Source of the DNA: CAIUVD01 sp044338255
GTDB lineage: Bacteria; Planctomycetota; UBA11346
DNA length: 64,000 nt
NCBI GenBank assembly: GCA_044338255.1
Contig: JBIILZ010000005.1
Coordinates: 1-64,000 of the forward strand
Direction: 5' to 3'
Shown here: positions 24,845 through 34,171 of the stretch, piece by piece
Layout: every line of letters begins with the position of its first letter
Numbering within the stretch: position 1 is the first letter of the stretch
Translations under genes and position numbers: made by a program
The notes under the pieces: generated by a model
What the model was told of the DNA's origin: nothing
Seen by the model: only the letters and a program-made list of their open reading frames with translations
Database searches by the model: none

Positions 24845-27493
24845 ATGGGTCGCAGCCTGGTCATCGTCGAGTCGCCTGCCAAAGCGAAGACGATCAATAA
24901 GTATTTGGGCAAGGATTTCATTGTGAAATCCAGCTATGGGCACGTTCGCGATCTGCCGACCGGAGGTGACGAGGAAGATCCCGCCGAGCGCCTCGCCAAG
25001 GCCAATGAAGCGCGCAAGGTCGCCAAGGCCGCCGGCAAGACCGTCGCTAAGGCCACGCCAGCTGAAAAGGCCAGCAAGCAGAAGACCGCCCTGATCCGGC
25101 GCATGGGCGTCGATCCCGAGCACGGTTGGAAGGCCCAGTACGAGATCATCCCCGACAAGCTCAAGGTGGTGGCCGAGCTGCGCGCCCTGGCCAAGGATGC
25201 CGATGCTATCTACCTCGCCTCCGACTTGGACCGCGAGGGGGAATCCATCGCCTGGCATTTGCGGGAAGTCATCGGTGGCGATGCCTCGCGCTTCAAGCGC
25301 GTGGTCTTCAACGAGATCACCAAGAAGGCCATCACCGCCGCCTTCGAGCAGCCGGGCACGGTCAACGAAGACCGCGTCAACGCCCAGCAGGCTCGGCGCT
25401 TCCTCGATCGCGTGGTCGGCTTCATGGCCTCGCCGGTGTTGTGGAGCAAGGTCGCGCGCGGCCTGTCCGCCGGCCGGGTGCAATCGGTGGCGGTGCGCCT
25501 GATCGTCGAGCGCGAGCAGGCGATTCGCGCCTTCACTCCTGAAGAATATTGGGAACTGCACGCCGATCTCGCGACCCCGGCGGCCTTGCGCGCCAAGGTC
25601 GTGCGTTTCAAGGGCGGCAAGTTCGAGCCCCAGGACGGCGTCACCGCCAAGGCCGCGCTCGCCGCGCTCGACAAGGCCGCCTACCGCGTCAGCGCCCGCG
25701 ACGACAAGCCGACGCGGTCGTTCCCCTCGGCGCCGTTCAAGACCTCGACCCTGCAGGCCGCCGCCAGCACCCGTCTGGGCTTCTCGGTGAAGAAGACCAT
25801 GACCGTCGCCCAGCGCCTGTACGAGGCCGGTCACATCACCTACATGCGTACCGACAGCGTCAACCTGTCGCAGGATGCGCTCACCGCCGTGCGCGAACTG
25901 ATCACGAGCAGTTTCGGCGCCAAATACCTGCCGGAAAAGCCGATTTTCTACAAGGGCAAGGAGAACGCCCAGGAGGCCCATGAGGCCATCCGCCCCACCG
26001 ATGGCGCGGTGCTCGCCAGCCAGCTCGACGTCGAGGATGACGCCCGCCGGCTCTATGACCTGATCTGGCGCCAGTTCGTGGCCTGTCAGATGCCACCGGC
26101 CGAGTTCGATACCACGCGCATCACCATCGCCGCCGGCGACTATGAGCTCACCGCCAACGGCCGCGTGCTGCGCTTCGACGGCTTTCAGAAGGTCCAGCCG
26201 CCGGCGAAATCCGACGAGCCGGAATTGCCGTCGTTGGTGCAGGGGGCGGTGCTCAAACTGGTCAAGCTCGACCCCACGCAGCACTTCACCAAGCCGCCAC
26301 CGCGGTACAGCGAAGCCGCCTTGGTCAAAGAGCTCGAAGAGCGCGGCATCGGCCGACCATCGACCTACGCCGCGATCATCTCGACGATCCAGGACCGTGG
26401 CTATGTGAAGCTCGAAAACCGCCGTTTTTATGCGCAAAAGATCGGTGACATCGTCACCTCGCGCCTCGGTGACGCCTTTCCCGACCTGATGGATTACGGC
26501 TTCACCGCCGCCCTCGAAGAGGACCTCGACGAGATCGCCGAAGCCAAGGACGATTGGAAGGCCGTCCTCGATCGGTTCTACAAGGGCTTCACCAAGCAGA
26601 TCGCGGCTTCCGCCGAGACCATGCGCGGGAATGAGCCGGTGCTCACCCCGATCGCCTGCACCGTTTGCGGCCGGCCGATGTCGATCCGCACCGGTCGCAC
26701 CGGGGTCTTCCTCGGCTGCACCGGCTACAGCCTGCCGCCCAAGGAGCGCTGCACGACTACGGTTAATCTCGTCCCCGGCAGCGAAGCCGCCGCCGTCAGC
26801 GACCAGGACGAGGAGACCAGCGAAGCCGAGGCCAAGCTCCTGCACGAGCAGAAGCGCTGCTCCATCTGCCATACGGCGATGGACGCGTACCTCGTCGACA
26901 AGACGCGCAAGATCCACATCTGCGGCAACAACCCCGACTGCGCCGGAGTGACCATCGAAGAAGGCAGCTTCCAGCTCAAGGGCTACGAAGGTCCGTCGAT
27001 CCCGTGCGACAAGTGCGGTAAGCCGATGCAGCTGAAACTCGGCCGTTTCGGCAAATATTTCGGCTGCACCGGCTACCCCGCGTGTGGCAATACGCGTAAG
27101 CTGCTGCGCAGCGGCGAGGCCGCGCCGCCGAAGTGTCCGCCGGTGGCGATGCCCGAGCTGCCGTGCACCAAGGGCCCGGGCCACTTCGTCTTGCGTGACG
27201 GGGCGGCGGGCCTGTTCCTGGCCGCGAGCACCTATCCGAAAGTCCGCGAGACGCGCAATCCGCTGGTCGAGGATCTCGTGCGTCATGCCAGCGAGCTCGA
27301 TCCCAAGTATGCCTTCCTCGCCACCGCGCCGGTGGTCGATACCAAGGGCCGCAAGGCGATCATCCGCTTCGATCGCAAGGCCAAGGAGCAGTACGTATCC
27401 TCGGAGGACGCCAAGGGCGAACCCAGCGGCTGGTCAGCGCGTTACGACGGCCGCCAATGGGTCGCCAAGCAAGAGAACAAGCAGGAGAAATAA
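24845..27493 (+). CDS. topA: DNA topoisomerase I
   Basis: Relaxes negative supercoils; 882 residues. Order: TOPRIM (SLVIVESPAKAKTINKYLG at the start; ASDLDREGESIAWHL with the Asp-x-Asp pair), the cap and gate domains, the active-site Tyr in GHITYMRTDSVNLS (about 330-345), then C-terminal zinc ribbons (CTVCGRP, CSICHTA, CDKCGKP with their second Cys pairs) and a final Trp/Phe-rich ribbon-like repeat. Within TOPRIM there is a Lys/Ala-rich insertion (about 50-85) common in actinobacterial and planctomycete enzymes. The ATG at 24845 starts directly before the TOPRIM strand. The OsmC gene begins one base after the stop. Confidence 0.96.
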   Translation: MGRSLVIVESPAKAKTINKYLGKDFIVKSSYGHVRDLPTGGDEEDPAERLAKANEARKVAKAAGKTVAKATPAEKASKQKTALIRRMGVDPEHGWKAQYEIIPDKLKVVAELRALAKDADAIYLASDLDREGESIAWHLREVIGGDASRFKRVVFNEITKKAITAAFEQPGTVNEDRVNAQQARRFLDRVVGFMASPVLWSKVARGLSAGRVQSVAVRLIVEREQAIRAFTPEEYWELHADLATPAALRAKVVRFKGGKFEPQDGVTAKAALAALDKAAYRVSARDDKPTRSFPSAPFKTSTLQAAASTRLGFSVKKTMTVAQRLYEAGHITYMRTDSVNLSQDALTAVRELITSSFGAKYLPEKPIFYKGKENAQEAHEAIRPTDGAVLASQLDVEDDARRLYDLIWRQFVACQMPPAEFDTTRITIAAGDYELTANGRVLRFDGFQKVQPPAKSDEPELPSLVQGAVLKLVKLDPTQHFTKPPPRYSEAALVKELEERGIGRPSTYAAIISTIQDRGYVKLENRRFYAQKIGDIVTSRLGDAFPDLMDYGFTAALEEDLDEIAEAKDDWKAVLDRFYKGFTKQIAASAETMRGNEPVLTPIACTVCGRPMSIRTGRTGVFLGCTGYSLPPKERCTTTVNLVPGSEAAAVSDQDEETSEAEAKLLHEQKRCSICHTAMDAYLVDKTRKIHICGNNPDCAGVTIEEGSFQLKGYEGPSIPCDKCGKPMQLKLGRFGKYFGCTGYPACGNTRKLLRSGEAAPPKCPPVAMPELPCTKGPGHFVLRDGAAGLFLAASTYPKVRETRNPLVEDLVRHASELDPKYAFLATAPVVDTKGRKAIIRFDRKAKEQYVSSEDAKGEPSGWSARYDGRQWVAKQENKQEK

Positions 27494-27494
27494 C

Positions 27495-27905
27495 ATGGCC
27501 GTGACCTTCTCCACCACCTACCTCGGCGAGCTGCGCACGGCGATCACCCATGGACCTTCGGGCACAGTCATCGAGACCGATGCGCCGGTGGACAATCATG
27601 GGCGCGGCGAGCGCTTTTCGCCGACCGATCTGGTCGCCGCCTCCTTGGGTTCGTGCATGCTGACGATCATGGGCATCGTCGCCAAGCGCGAGGGTATCGA
27701 TCTCAGCGGCACCAAGCTGCAGGTCGAGAAGCACATGACCAGTACGCCGCCGCGACGCATCGCCGAGATCGTCGTCGCTTTCGTCCTGCCCGCCGGCATC
27801 GCCAGCGAGCAGCAGCAGAAGCTCGAGCGCGCCGCGCACACCTGCCCGGTGAGCTTGAGTCTGCATCCCGAGATCAAACAGACCGTGACTTTTACCTGGG
27901 GCTGA
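27495..27905 (+). CDS. OsmC-family peroxiredoxin-like protein
   Basis: 136 residues. OsmC/Ohr-like proteins reduce organic hydroperoxides with two Cys. Here the first redox Cys lies in SLGSCMLTIMGIVAKREG (about residue 53) and the second in AAHTCPVSLSL (about 117), both at canonical spacing; an FSPTDLVAASL lead precedes the first. The family Arg/Glu catalytic helpers are GERFSPTD. It starts one base after the topA stop and probably shares its transcript. This resembles the YhfA/OsmC-like branch rather than Ohr. Confidence 0.88.
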   Translation: MAVTFSTTYLGELRTAITHGPSGTVIETDAPVDNHGRGERFSPTDLVAASLGSCMLTIMGIVAKREGIDLSGTKLQVEKHMTSTPPRRIAEIVVAFVLPAGIASEQQQKLERAAHTCPVSLSLHPEIKQTVTFTWG

Positions 27906-27933
27906 TTCCTGGGGCTGATTCCTGGGGCTGATT
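27895..27933. repeat. 13-bp tandem repeat across a stop codon
   Basis: Three copies of CCTGGGGCTGATT and the start of a fourth. The first copy contains the TGA of the OsmC gene. A unit of 13 is not frame-neutral, which is tolerated because the array runs out of the gene. Confidence 0.92.
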
Positions 27934-27958
27934 CCTTGGGCAGAGTAGGAACCCGCGC

Positions 27959-28405
27959 ATGGATGCCGATCCACAACTTGAAGCCGATGCCATGCTGCGT
28001 GCCCATGAGGGCAAGCTCGGGCCGTGCCTGTCGACCACTGCGGCGCAGTTCGCGGTGCTCCATGGGCGCTCGCAATTGCTGCTGACCCTGTGCACCCTGA
28101 CCTTGACTATTACCGGTTTTTCCGGGCCCAAGATCATCGCCTCCGGCGAGCTTTCGCGCTGGGCTCTGGTGATCGGCATCACCCTGGTGCTGGCCGGCCT
28201 GGTCATGCTGCTGCTTTCCAGCCTGGTGGTCCATTTCGCGACCCAGTTCATGGTCAACGATGAGCCGCGTATTGGCTTGTCCAAGTTGATCCTCTACCGC
28301 AACCGCAAGATGCGCTGGTACCGCTGGCAGCTCGCCTGCATCGTCTTCGGCTTGACCAGCTATGTCATCGCGGTCATTCATTTTCTGCTCGTCGGGACGG
28401 GTTAG
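27959..28405 (+). CDS. Small three-helix membrane protein, unknown
   Basis: 148 residues. A polar N-terminus (about 1-35) is followed by three hydrophobic helices: QLLLTLCTLTLTITGF, WALVIGITLVLAGLVMLLLSSLVVHF, and WQLACIVFGLTSYVIAVIHFLLV, with a charged loop containing YRNRKMRWYRW before the third. I do not recognise a family. It lies between OsmC and the MCE gene, 53 bases after the former. Confidence 0.7.
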   Translation: MDADPQLEADAMLRAHEGKLGPCLSTTAAQFAVLHGRSQLLLTLCTLTLTITGFSGPKIIASGELSRWALVIGITLVLAGLVMLLLSSLVVHFATQFMVNDEPRIGLSKLILYRNRKMRWYRWQLACIVFGLTSYVIAVIHFLLVGTG

Positions 28406-28410
28406 CGGCC

Positions 28411-28455
28411 CAGCGGGCAATGAACCAGTGGGCAATGAACCAGTGGGCAACGAAT
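28411..28455. repeat. 15-bp intergenic tandem repeat
   Basis: Three copies of CAGTGGGCAATGAAC with small changes, directly after the membrane-protein stop codon. Confidence 0.9.
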
Positions 28456-28495
28456 AAGTTGCGCCCTTCCGGGGTGGCCCATCCTGGTCGCCACG

Positions 28496-29617
28496 ATGCG
28501 TCCTGTGCACCAGATCGAGATCAAAGTCGGCCTGCTGGTCCTCGCCGGCCTGGCGGCGGCGACCTCGATGGTGATGTTCGCCGATAAGCTGCGCATCGAA
28601 CACACGTATACCATCACCGCCTATCTCAAGGATGCCGGCGGCCTGCGCTTTGAATCGCCGGTGACCCTCAGCGGCATCGCCATCGGCAAGGTCAAGGCGA
28701 TCGAGTTCGTCACTCCCGGGCAGCAGGCTCCGGGCCAGGTGCGGGCGCAGGTGACCATTTCACAGGGCGTGGTCCTGCCCGCCGACGTCGAGGCCCGGCT
28801 GGCGACCAGCGGGCTGTTCGGCGACAGTTCGCTGGCGCTCTCCGCTCCGCTGTCGCGCCTGGCCGCACCCGTACCCCTGCCCACAGACGGCAGTGCCGTG
28901 CTGGTGGTCAAGGCCGGAGTCATCGATCAGGCCATGGACAAGGCCGGCGGAATCCTCAACGCCGTCGATGACTTGCTCGATCCGACCATGCGCGCCGATG
29001 CCAAGCGCTTGGTTCATCAGGCCGCCGATCTCGCCGAGCATACCGCGGTAGTCGCCGCCACGCTCGCTGCCCAACAGGCCCGCATCACCGCCATCCTCAA
29101 CAACCTTGAGGCTCTTTCGGAGGAACTCACGACCACCACGCGGACCATCAACCAGCGTCTCGATCCGCTGCTGGCGAAGGTCGATGGCAGCCTCACCCAG
29201 GCCGATGCCCTGCTGTCCGCCGGGGCCACGACCATGACCCGCGCCGATGGCGTCCTCGCCCACGTCGATGCCCTGCTGGTGACCAATGCCCAACCCCTGG
29301 CCGAGGCCTTGGGCGGAGTCGGCAAGATCACCCAGCGGCTTGAGAGCATCCTCAACGCCCTCGATGGTGGCCAGGGCGTGTTGGGGCAGTTGCTGACCAA
29401 CCGCGATCTCGCCCAGGACCTCCATCACATCACCGTCGATGTCGAAGCCGCCGCGCGCCTGATCGCCGAAAAGCCCTCGCGCCTGGTGTTCAGCGATAGC
29501 GCCAGTGACCAGGCCCAGGAACGCTATCGCCGTGATAGCGAGAAAATGCGACGTAATCTCGGCGAAGGTTTCGGCCAGCCGGTGACGCCGGTGTCCGCCC
29601 CATCACCGGGGAAGTGA
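28496..29617 (+). CDS. MCE/MlaD-domain protein
   Basis: 373 residues. An N-terminal membrane anchor (IKVGLLVLAGLAAATSMVMF) precedes an MCE domain (about 35-130) with YLKDAGGLRFESPVTLSGIAIGKV and ATSGLFGDSSLALS, typical of MlaD-type phospholipid-binding rings in the periplasm. The rest is long helices with Asp/Ala/Leu heptads (DADALLSAGATTMTRADGVLAHVDALL), which in LetB/PqiB-like proteins extend the tunnel. The permease and ATPase genes (mlaE/mlaF) are not next to it, so it may work with components elsewhere. It is followed by the MoxR gene after 69 bases. Confidence 0.88.
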   Translation: MRPVHQIEIKVGLLVLAGLAAATSMVMFADKLRIEHTYTITAYLKDAGGLRFESPVTLSGIAIGKVKAIEFVTPGQQAPGQVRAQVTISQGVVLPADVEARLATSGLFGDSSLALSAPLSRLAAPVPLPTDGSAVLVVKAGVIDQAMDKAGGILNAVDDLLDPTMRADAKRLVHQAADLAEHTAVVAATLAAQQARITAILNNLEALSEELTTTTRTINQRLDPLLAKVDGSLTQADALLSAGATTMTRADGVLAHVDALLVTNAQPLAEALGGVGKITQRLESILNALDGGQGVLGQLLTNRDLAQDLHHITVDVEAAARLIAEKPSRLVFSDSASDQAQERYRRDSEKMRRNLGEGFGQPVTPVSAPSPGK

Positions 29618-29686
29618 ACCACGGTCGGCGGTCAACTGCCTGCAGAGGACGTTTGACGTCGCCAGCCCGACGGGGAGGGTGGCCAC

Positions 29687-30616
29687 ATGGAGCGCTCCTC
29701 ACACCATGACCAGATTCTCAGCCAGCTGACGCAGTCGTTGCGCCGGGTGTACCAGGGTTCGCCGCAGCCCATCGAGCTGTTGATCACCGCCTGGCTGGCG
29801 CGCGGACATGTGCTCATCGAGGACATTCCCGGCGTCGGCAAGACGACCTTGGCGCGAGCCTTCGCCGCCGCTATCGGAGGAAGCTTCAAGCGCGTGCAAT
29901 GCACCCCTGATCTGATGCCCGCGGACATCACCGGCGTGAGCGTCTATGATGAGCGCGAGCGCCAGTTCATCTTCCATCCCGGGCCGGTGTTCGCCGATGT
30001 GCTCCTCGCCGATGAATTGAATCGCACGCCCCCGCGCACCCAGGCGGCGTTGCTTGAAGCCCTCGGCGAAGGCACCGTCACCGTCGATGGTGAGCCGCGT
30101 CGTCTGAGCGCCGGCTTCTTCGGCATCGCCACCCAGAATCCGCTCGATCACGCCGGCACCTATCCGCTGCCCGATAGCCAGCGCGACCGCTTCCTGATGT
30201 GCTTCCGCCTCGGCTATCCGGAAGCTGACGCCGAGTTCGCGGTCCTCGTCCGCGACGGCGCCGAATCCGCGCTGGCGCAGGTCGTGCCGCTGATCGATGC
30301 GCCCCTCGCCCAGCAGCTGCGGGCGGCGGTGCAGGTCGTGCGCCTCGAGGAGAGCGTCCGCCGCTATCTCCTTGAGGTGATCCGCGCCACGCGCTCGGCC
30401 AAGGGCCTGCTGCAGGGCGCGAGCACGCGCGCGGCTCTCGGCCTGCAGCGCGCGGCGCAGGCGCGGGCGCTGCTCAACGGACGGGACTTTGTGATCCCCG
30501 ATGACATCCAGGCGTTAGCCGTGCCGTGCTTGGCGCATCGCCTCACGGCGCGTGCCGGCACGGTCTGCGAGACCGCCATCCAGGCTCTGCTCGAAACCCT
30601 GCCGGTGCCGCGCTAG
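29687..30616 (+). CDS. MoxR-family AAA+ ATPase
   Basis: 309 residues. Walker A is GVGKTTLARA (about 47-56), Walker B is VLLADELNRTPPRTQAALLEAL, and sensor/Arg-finger regions are IATQNPLDHAGTYPLPDSQRDRF. MoxR proteins act as chaperones for assembly of protein or metal centres and nearly always sit beside DUF58 and transglutaminase-like genes, as here. The DUF58 gene starts 7 bases downstream. Confidence 0.93.
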   Translation: MERSSHHDQILSQLTQSLRRVYQGSPQPIELLITAWLARGHVLIEDIPGVGKTTLARAFAAAIGGSFKRVQCTPDLMPADITGVSVYDERERQFIFHPGPVFADVLLADELNRTPPRTQAALLEALGEGTVTVDGEPRRLSAGFFGIATQNPLDHAGTYPLPDSQRDRFLMCFRLGYPEADAEFAVLVRDGAESALAQVVPLIDAPLAQQLRAAVQVVRLEESVRRYLLEVIRATRSAKGLLQGASTRAALGLQRAAQARALLNGRDFVIPDDIQALAVPCLAHRLTARAGTVCETAIQALLETLPVPR

Positions 30617-30623
30617 GTTGGCC

Positions 30624-31685
30624 ATGCGCACGGCCATCACTCCCGTCGGGTGGCTGGTGCTGGGGGAAGCTGTGCTCCTGCTCACCAGCCGCTGGTGGTC
30701 GGTGCGGGCGATTCCCGAGCCCGCGACCATGGCCCTGGGGGTCGGCCTGCTGGCGGTGGTCGTGGTCTCGTGGTGGATGGCCCCGCGCCGGGCTCTCGCC
30801 GGGGGCGCCGAATGGCTGGTGGCTCCGCGCGTTCCGCTCGGTGAGGAAATCACCGTCGGTGCGCTCCTGACCATCCATGGCCATCTCCCGCCGTGCACCA
30901 TCAGCGCCTTTAATCCCCTGAGCCGCCGCCGTGAAGATGTGCTGCGTCTGCGCGCCCTCACCACCGGTAGCGTGCGCCCGACGTGGACGGCCCGCTTCAC
31001 CCGCCGTGGCCTCTGCCGCCTGCCGCCCCTGCAACTGCGCTGCACCCAGCCCTTCGGCATCATCGCCGTTGAGCGCCCACTGGGCGCAGGCTGCGAGGTC
31101 GTGGTCCTACCGGTCGTGGGCCAGCTGCGTCGGCCCTTGCGCGAGCGTCTTGAGAGCTGGTCAGCGGAGATGCGGCCGACCACCGACATCGGCGCCGATG
31201 AGCTGGATCACGTGCGCCCCTATCGCATGGGCGATCAACGCCGGGCGATCCACTGGCGGGCCTCGGCGCACCATGGCGAATGGTTGGTGTCGGAACGCCT
31301 CGATCCCGGTTGCCGGCGCCTGGCGATCGTTCTCGATACCTCGGGGCGCGGCGTCAACGGCGCCCTTGATGGCCGGCGCTTCGAGAAATTGGTGGCCGCT
31401 ACCGCCACCCTGGTCGAGGCCTGCCTGCAGCGCGGCTGGCAGGTGACGGTGCACGGAGGCTTCGCTCCGCAGGGTCTTTCTGGGGACAGCGCGCGGCTCA
31501 TGGAAGGCCTGGCCCTGGCGACCTGCGATGGTGCCCAGCTGCTCGATCTGATCCCGGCGCAGCCGGCGGTGGCGGTGCTCACCGCCCGACCTGGAGACGT
31601 GCCGGCGCTGCTGCGCCGTCCGCTGGTCCTGGGCTTGGCGGAGATCGACGAATTGTTCCGTCTGCCGGCACGGTTCCGCGCATGA
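30624..31685 (+). CDS. DUF58 domain protein
   Basis: 353 residues. Two N-terminal transmembrane helices (WLVLGEAVLLLTSRWW and TMALGVGLLAVVVVSWW) precede a beta-sandwich and then the DUF58 core VRPYRMGDQRRAIHWRASAHHGEWLV (about 203-228), followed by a von Willebrand A-like half with VLDTSG as the MIDAS start. It works with the upstream MoxR ATPase. The ATG at 30624 is preceded by a GGTTGG stretch; an upstream ATG would overlap moxR by 22 residues. Its stop overlaps the next gene's ATG (ATGA). Confidence 0.9.
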   Translation: MRTAITPVGWLVLGEAVLLLTSRWWSVRAIPEPATMALGVGLLAVVVVSWWMAPRRALAGGAEWLVAPRVPLGEEITVGALLTIHGHLPPCTISAFNPLSRRREDVLRLRALTTGSVRPTWTARFTRRGLCRLPPLQLRCTQPFGIIAVERPLGAGCEVVVLPVVGQLRRPLRERLESWSAEMRPTTDIGADELDHVRPYRMGDQRRAIHWRASAHHGEWLVSERLDPGCRRLAIVLDTSGRGVNGALDGRRFEKLVAATATLVEACLQRGWQVTVHGGFAPQGLSGDSARLMEGLALATCDGAQLLDLIPAQPAVAVLTARPGDVPALLRRPLVLGLAEIDELFRLPARFRA

Positions 31686-33736
31686 GGCTGAATCCCACCG
31701 CTACGGCGCACCTGGTCTTCATCGGCCTGATCGCGCTCTACCTGGGTGGTTCCTATCCTGGAGCGGCGGCGGCTCTGGGCGTGCAGGTGGTGCTGGCGGT
31801 GCTCGCAGAAATCATCCACGCCACGTGGCGAGGTGGCGTCCGCTGGCCGATCGTGCATGAGATTTTTTTCCTTACGGGTTTGGCCGCGGCCTGGGTGCTG
31901 AGGGCGCCTCTGTATCCGATGGTCGGCTACGCCCTGTGCGCGTCCTTGCTCCTGTTGGTCCGTCATCGCGCGCTGCGCTTCATCCCCGCCTTGTGCGCGG
32001 TCGATCTGGTGTGGTGCGGAGTCGGTGGCACGTCTTTGTTAATGGCCCCGCAGGCGATGGCCCCGCACTCGGCGATGACGGCGGCGGTGGCCTTGGTGCC
32101 ACTGGCAATCGCGGCCTTGGCCACCGATGCCTGGTTGGAGGCCTTGAGCGGATCCCGTCTTATCCATCGCTACCCGCATGACCATTTCCGCCGCCACGTC
32201 TTCGCCCTGCGGCGGCCGTCCTGGTTGTGGTTGTGGTGGCCGGTCTTGCTGTGCACCGTGCTGGCCCTGGTCATCGGCCTGCCGATTAGCCGGCGCGCGC
32301 CCGAAGATATGCCGGTGCAACCCTTGCGGGTGTCCAATCCCTTGGTCTCGGCTCGGCAGCATAGCGGCCTGTCGACGGTGATCCGCATCGGCGATCAGGT
32401 CCACATCGATCGCGATCAGCAGATCTGCGCGCGCTTGGAGTGGACGGGGTCGGCGCCGAAGACCCCGGCCATGGTCTACCTGCGCGCGATCACCATGCCC
32501 GAGGTCCTCGTCGAAGGGCCCTTCCTGTTGTGGCATGCCGTCGAGGACGGCTTCCTGCCGATGACCGCGCCAATGCCCGCGCGGACCGCCAGCGGCTGGC
32601 TGCTGCGGCGTCCCGGTGGCGGTGATGCGGTGCTGCGGCCGGATGGCGCGAGCGGGGTCGGGCTGGAACACCTGCGCCGCGATCGCGACGGGAATTGGTA
32701 TCAGGCCGGGCTCGGACGGCAGACGACGACCTATCGTGTTAGCCTCGAATCCCTCACCGAGAGCATCACCGGCGAAGCCACCGCCGGCGAGATCGAGGTC
32801 TGTCGGCGCCTGCCGCGCAGCCTCGAACAGCTGCCGTGGAATCGGGTCGAACGTTCGGCGTGGGCGGCGATGACCCCCGAGGACGCGGCCCGCGATATCA
32901 TCACCGTGATCCATCAGCGTTGCCGCTACGAACTCGACGCATTGCCTGAACCCGATCCGACACCGGGCGGCGCCCTGCTGACCTTCCTGCTCTCGAACGA
33001 CGCCGATGAGCGTCGTGGCCATTGTCAGTATTTCTCGACCGCCGCCGTGGTCCTGCTGCGCCGGGCGGGACATCCGGCGCGGACCGTGGTTGGTTTCGCC
33101 AGCGAAGAGATCGACGCCAAGGGCGTGACCTTCCGCGGTCTGCACGCCCATGCCTGGACCGAGCTGGTGGATTCGCGCGGACGCTGGCAGCGCCTCGACG
33201 CCACCCCTTCTTCAGGCTACCTGCAGCGTGTGGCGGGCGTCGATACGCGCCTGGGCGAGCTTGCACCGGAGGTCATCTCCGCCCACCAGACCTTGGATGC
33301 CGCCGCCGCCGAGGCGGCCGCGGAGCCCGTCTTGCCGCTCACCGACCTTCCGGCGTCTGCTCCCTGGTTGATTCCCAGTGGATTAATAATTTCTGGGATC
33401 GGCCTTTTCTATGTAGGAATGCGTTGGTGGCGCCGACGTCCGAGCGCCACGCAGCGTCGACGTCAGGCGTTGACCGAGGCCAATGTCACATTGTTCACCT
33501 GCGCGCGGGAATTAGGCATTTCGGTGCGTCCATCGTCGACGCTCGCCGAGGTCGCCGCGGCCCTGACACGACGTACCGGCATCGATCTCAGCGGCCATCT
33601 GCGCGAGCATCAGGTCGCGCGCTATGATCACGGCCCCGCACCGCGGCCGTGGCCGTTGGCGGCACTGCGCTCAAGCACCGGCTCAAGCACCGGCTCAAGC
33701 ACCCGCTCAAGCACAGAGCGCGGCAACCGACACTGA
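31682..33736 (+). CDS. Transglutaminase-like membrane protein (DUF3488/TgpA-like)
   Basis: 684 residues. Several N-terminal transmembrane helices (about 10-205), then a periplasmic transglutaminase-like domain with Cys in RGHCQYFSTAAVVLLRRAG, His in GLHAHAWTEL and Asp in RLDATP, the Cys-His-Asp triad. One more helix (LIPSGLIISGIGLFYVGM) precedes a cytosolic tail that ends in a 12-bp repeat coding Ser/Thr/Gly/Arg. In Pseudomonas TgpA of the same MoxR-DUF58-TgpA set is essential, but the cross-linked substrate is unknown. Confidence 0.92.
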   Translation: MRLNPTATAHLVFIGLIALYLGGSYPGAAAALGVQVVLAVLAEIIHATWRGGVRWPIVHEIFFLTGLAAAWVLRAPLYPMVGYALCASLLLLVRHRALRFIPALCAVDLVWCGVGGTSLLMAPQAMAPHSAMTAAVALVPLAIAALATDAWLEALSGSRLIHRYPHDHFRRHVFALRRPSWLWLWWPVLLCTVLALVIGLPISRRAPEDMPVQPLRVSNPLVSARQHSGLSTVIRIGDQVHIDRDQQICARLEWTGSAPKTPAMVYLRAITMPEVLVEGPFLLWHAVEDGFLPMTAPMPARTASGWLLRRPGGGDAVLRPDGASGVGLEHLRRDRDGNWYQAGLGRQTTTYRVSLESLTESITGEATAGEIEVCRRLPRSLEQLPWNRVERSAWAAMTPEDAARDIITVIHQRCRYELDALPEPDPTPGGALLTFLLSNDADERRGHCQYFSTAAVVLLRRAGHPARTVVGFASEEIDAKGVTFRGLHAHAWTELVDSRGRWQRLDATPSSGYLQRVAGVDTRLGELAPEVISAHQTLDAAAAEAAAEPVLPLTDLPASAPWLIPSGLIISGIGLFYVGMRWWRRRPSATQRRRQALTEANVTLFTCARELGISVRPSSTLAEVAAALTRRTGIDLSGHLREHQVARYDHGPAPRPWPLAALRSSTGSSTGSSTRSSTERGNRH
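33670..33717 (+). repeat. 12-bp in-frame tandem repeat
   Basis: Four copies of CTCAAGCACCGG coding Ser-Ser-Thr-Gly (last copy Arg), at the C-terminal end of the transglutaminase gene. Confidence 0.92.
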
Positions 33737-33757
33737 GGCAGTGACGGAGTGAAAACT

Positions 33758-34108
33758 ATGTATAGGCTTCTGCACCATGGCGAGTCGCTGCAACTGATGG
33801 ATGTGCCTTATACCATCACCGACGATGGGCAGCGACGGGTCATCACCCTCAGTCGCGATGCCCTCGATCATCCGGCCCTCGTCGGCGATCCCTGCCTCAT
33901 GTGCCTGGAGGATTCCGGTGAACTCCAGCTCGAGATCGATTGCTCGGCGATCAATCAGGCCAACTCCCTGCTGATCGCCTGGATCATCCGCGTGGCCCAG
34001 GCTGCCAAGCCGCGCCCGTTGACCCTCATCGGCGTCAGTGAGCGGCAAGCGGTGCTCTTCCGCCGCATGCGCCTGGATCACATCGTCGGCTTGATGGAAG
34101 CCAAATAG
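33758..34108 (+). CDS. STAS-domain protein
   Basis: 116 residues. The pattern of strands and helices (LQLEIDCSAINQANSLLIAWIIRVAQ; PLTLIGVSERQAVLFRRMRLDHIVGLM) fits a STAS domain; a Ser/Asn pair takes the place of the usual phospho-Ser region. The ATG at 33758 has GGAG eight bases upstream; a GTG at 33749 would add three residues. It lies downstream of the transglutaminase gene by 21 bases, but its link to that operon is unproven. It may act as an anti-sigma antagonist or in chemosensory/biofilm regulation. Confidence 0.7.
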   Translation: MYRLLHHGESLQLMDVPYTITDDGQRRVITLSRDALDHPALVGDPCLMCLEDSGELQLEIDCSAINQANSLLIAWIIRVAQAAKPRPLTLIGVSERQAVLFRRMRLDHIVGLMEAK

Positions 34109-34171
34109 CGCCGGCGAGACCGAGTCAGCCTTGCTGGCCTATCTCTGACCGGCTCCTAGCCTCTGCACTTC

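Noticed and set aside
24722..27286. Upstream extension of the DUF2252 frame over topA
   Set aside because: The added 850 codons are antisense to topA and have no family match; the conserved start is 24721.
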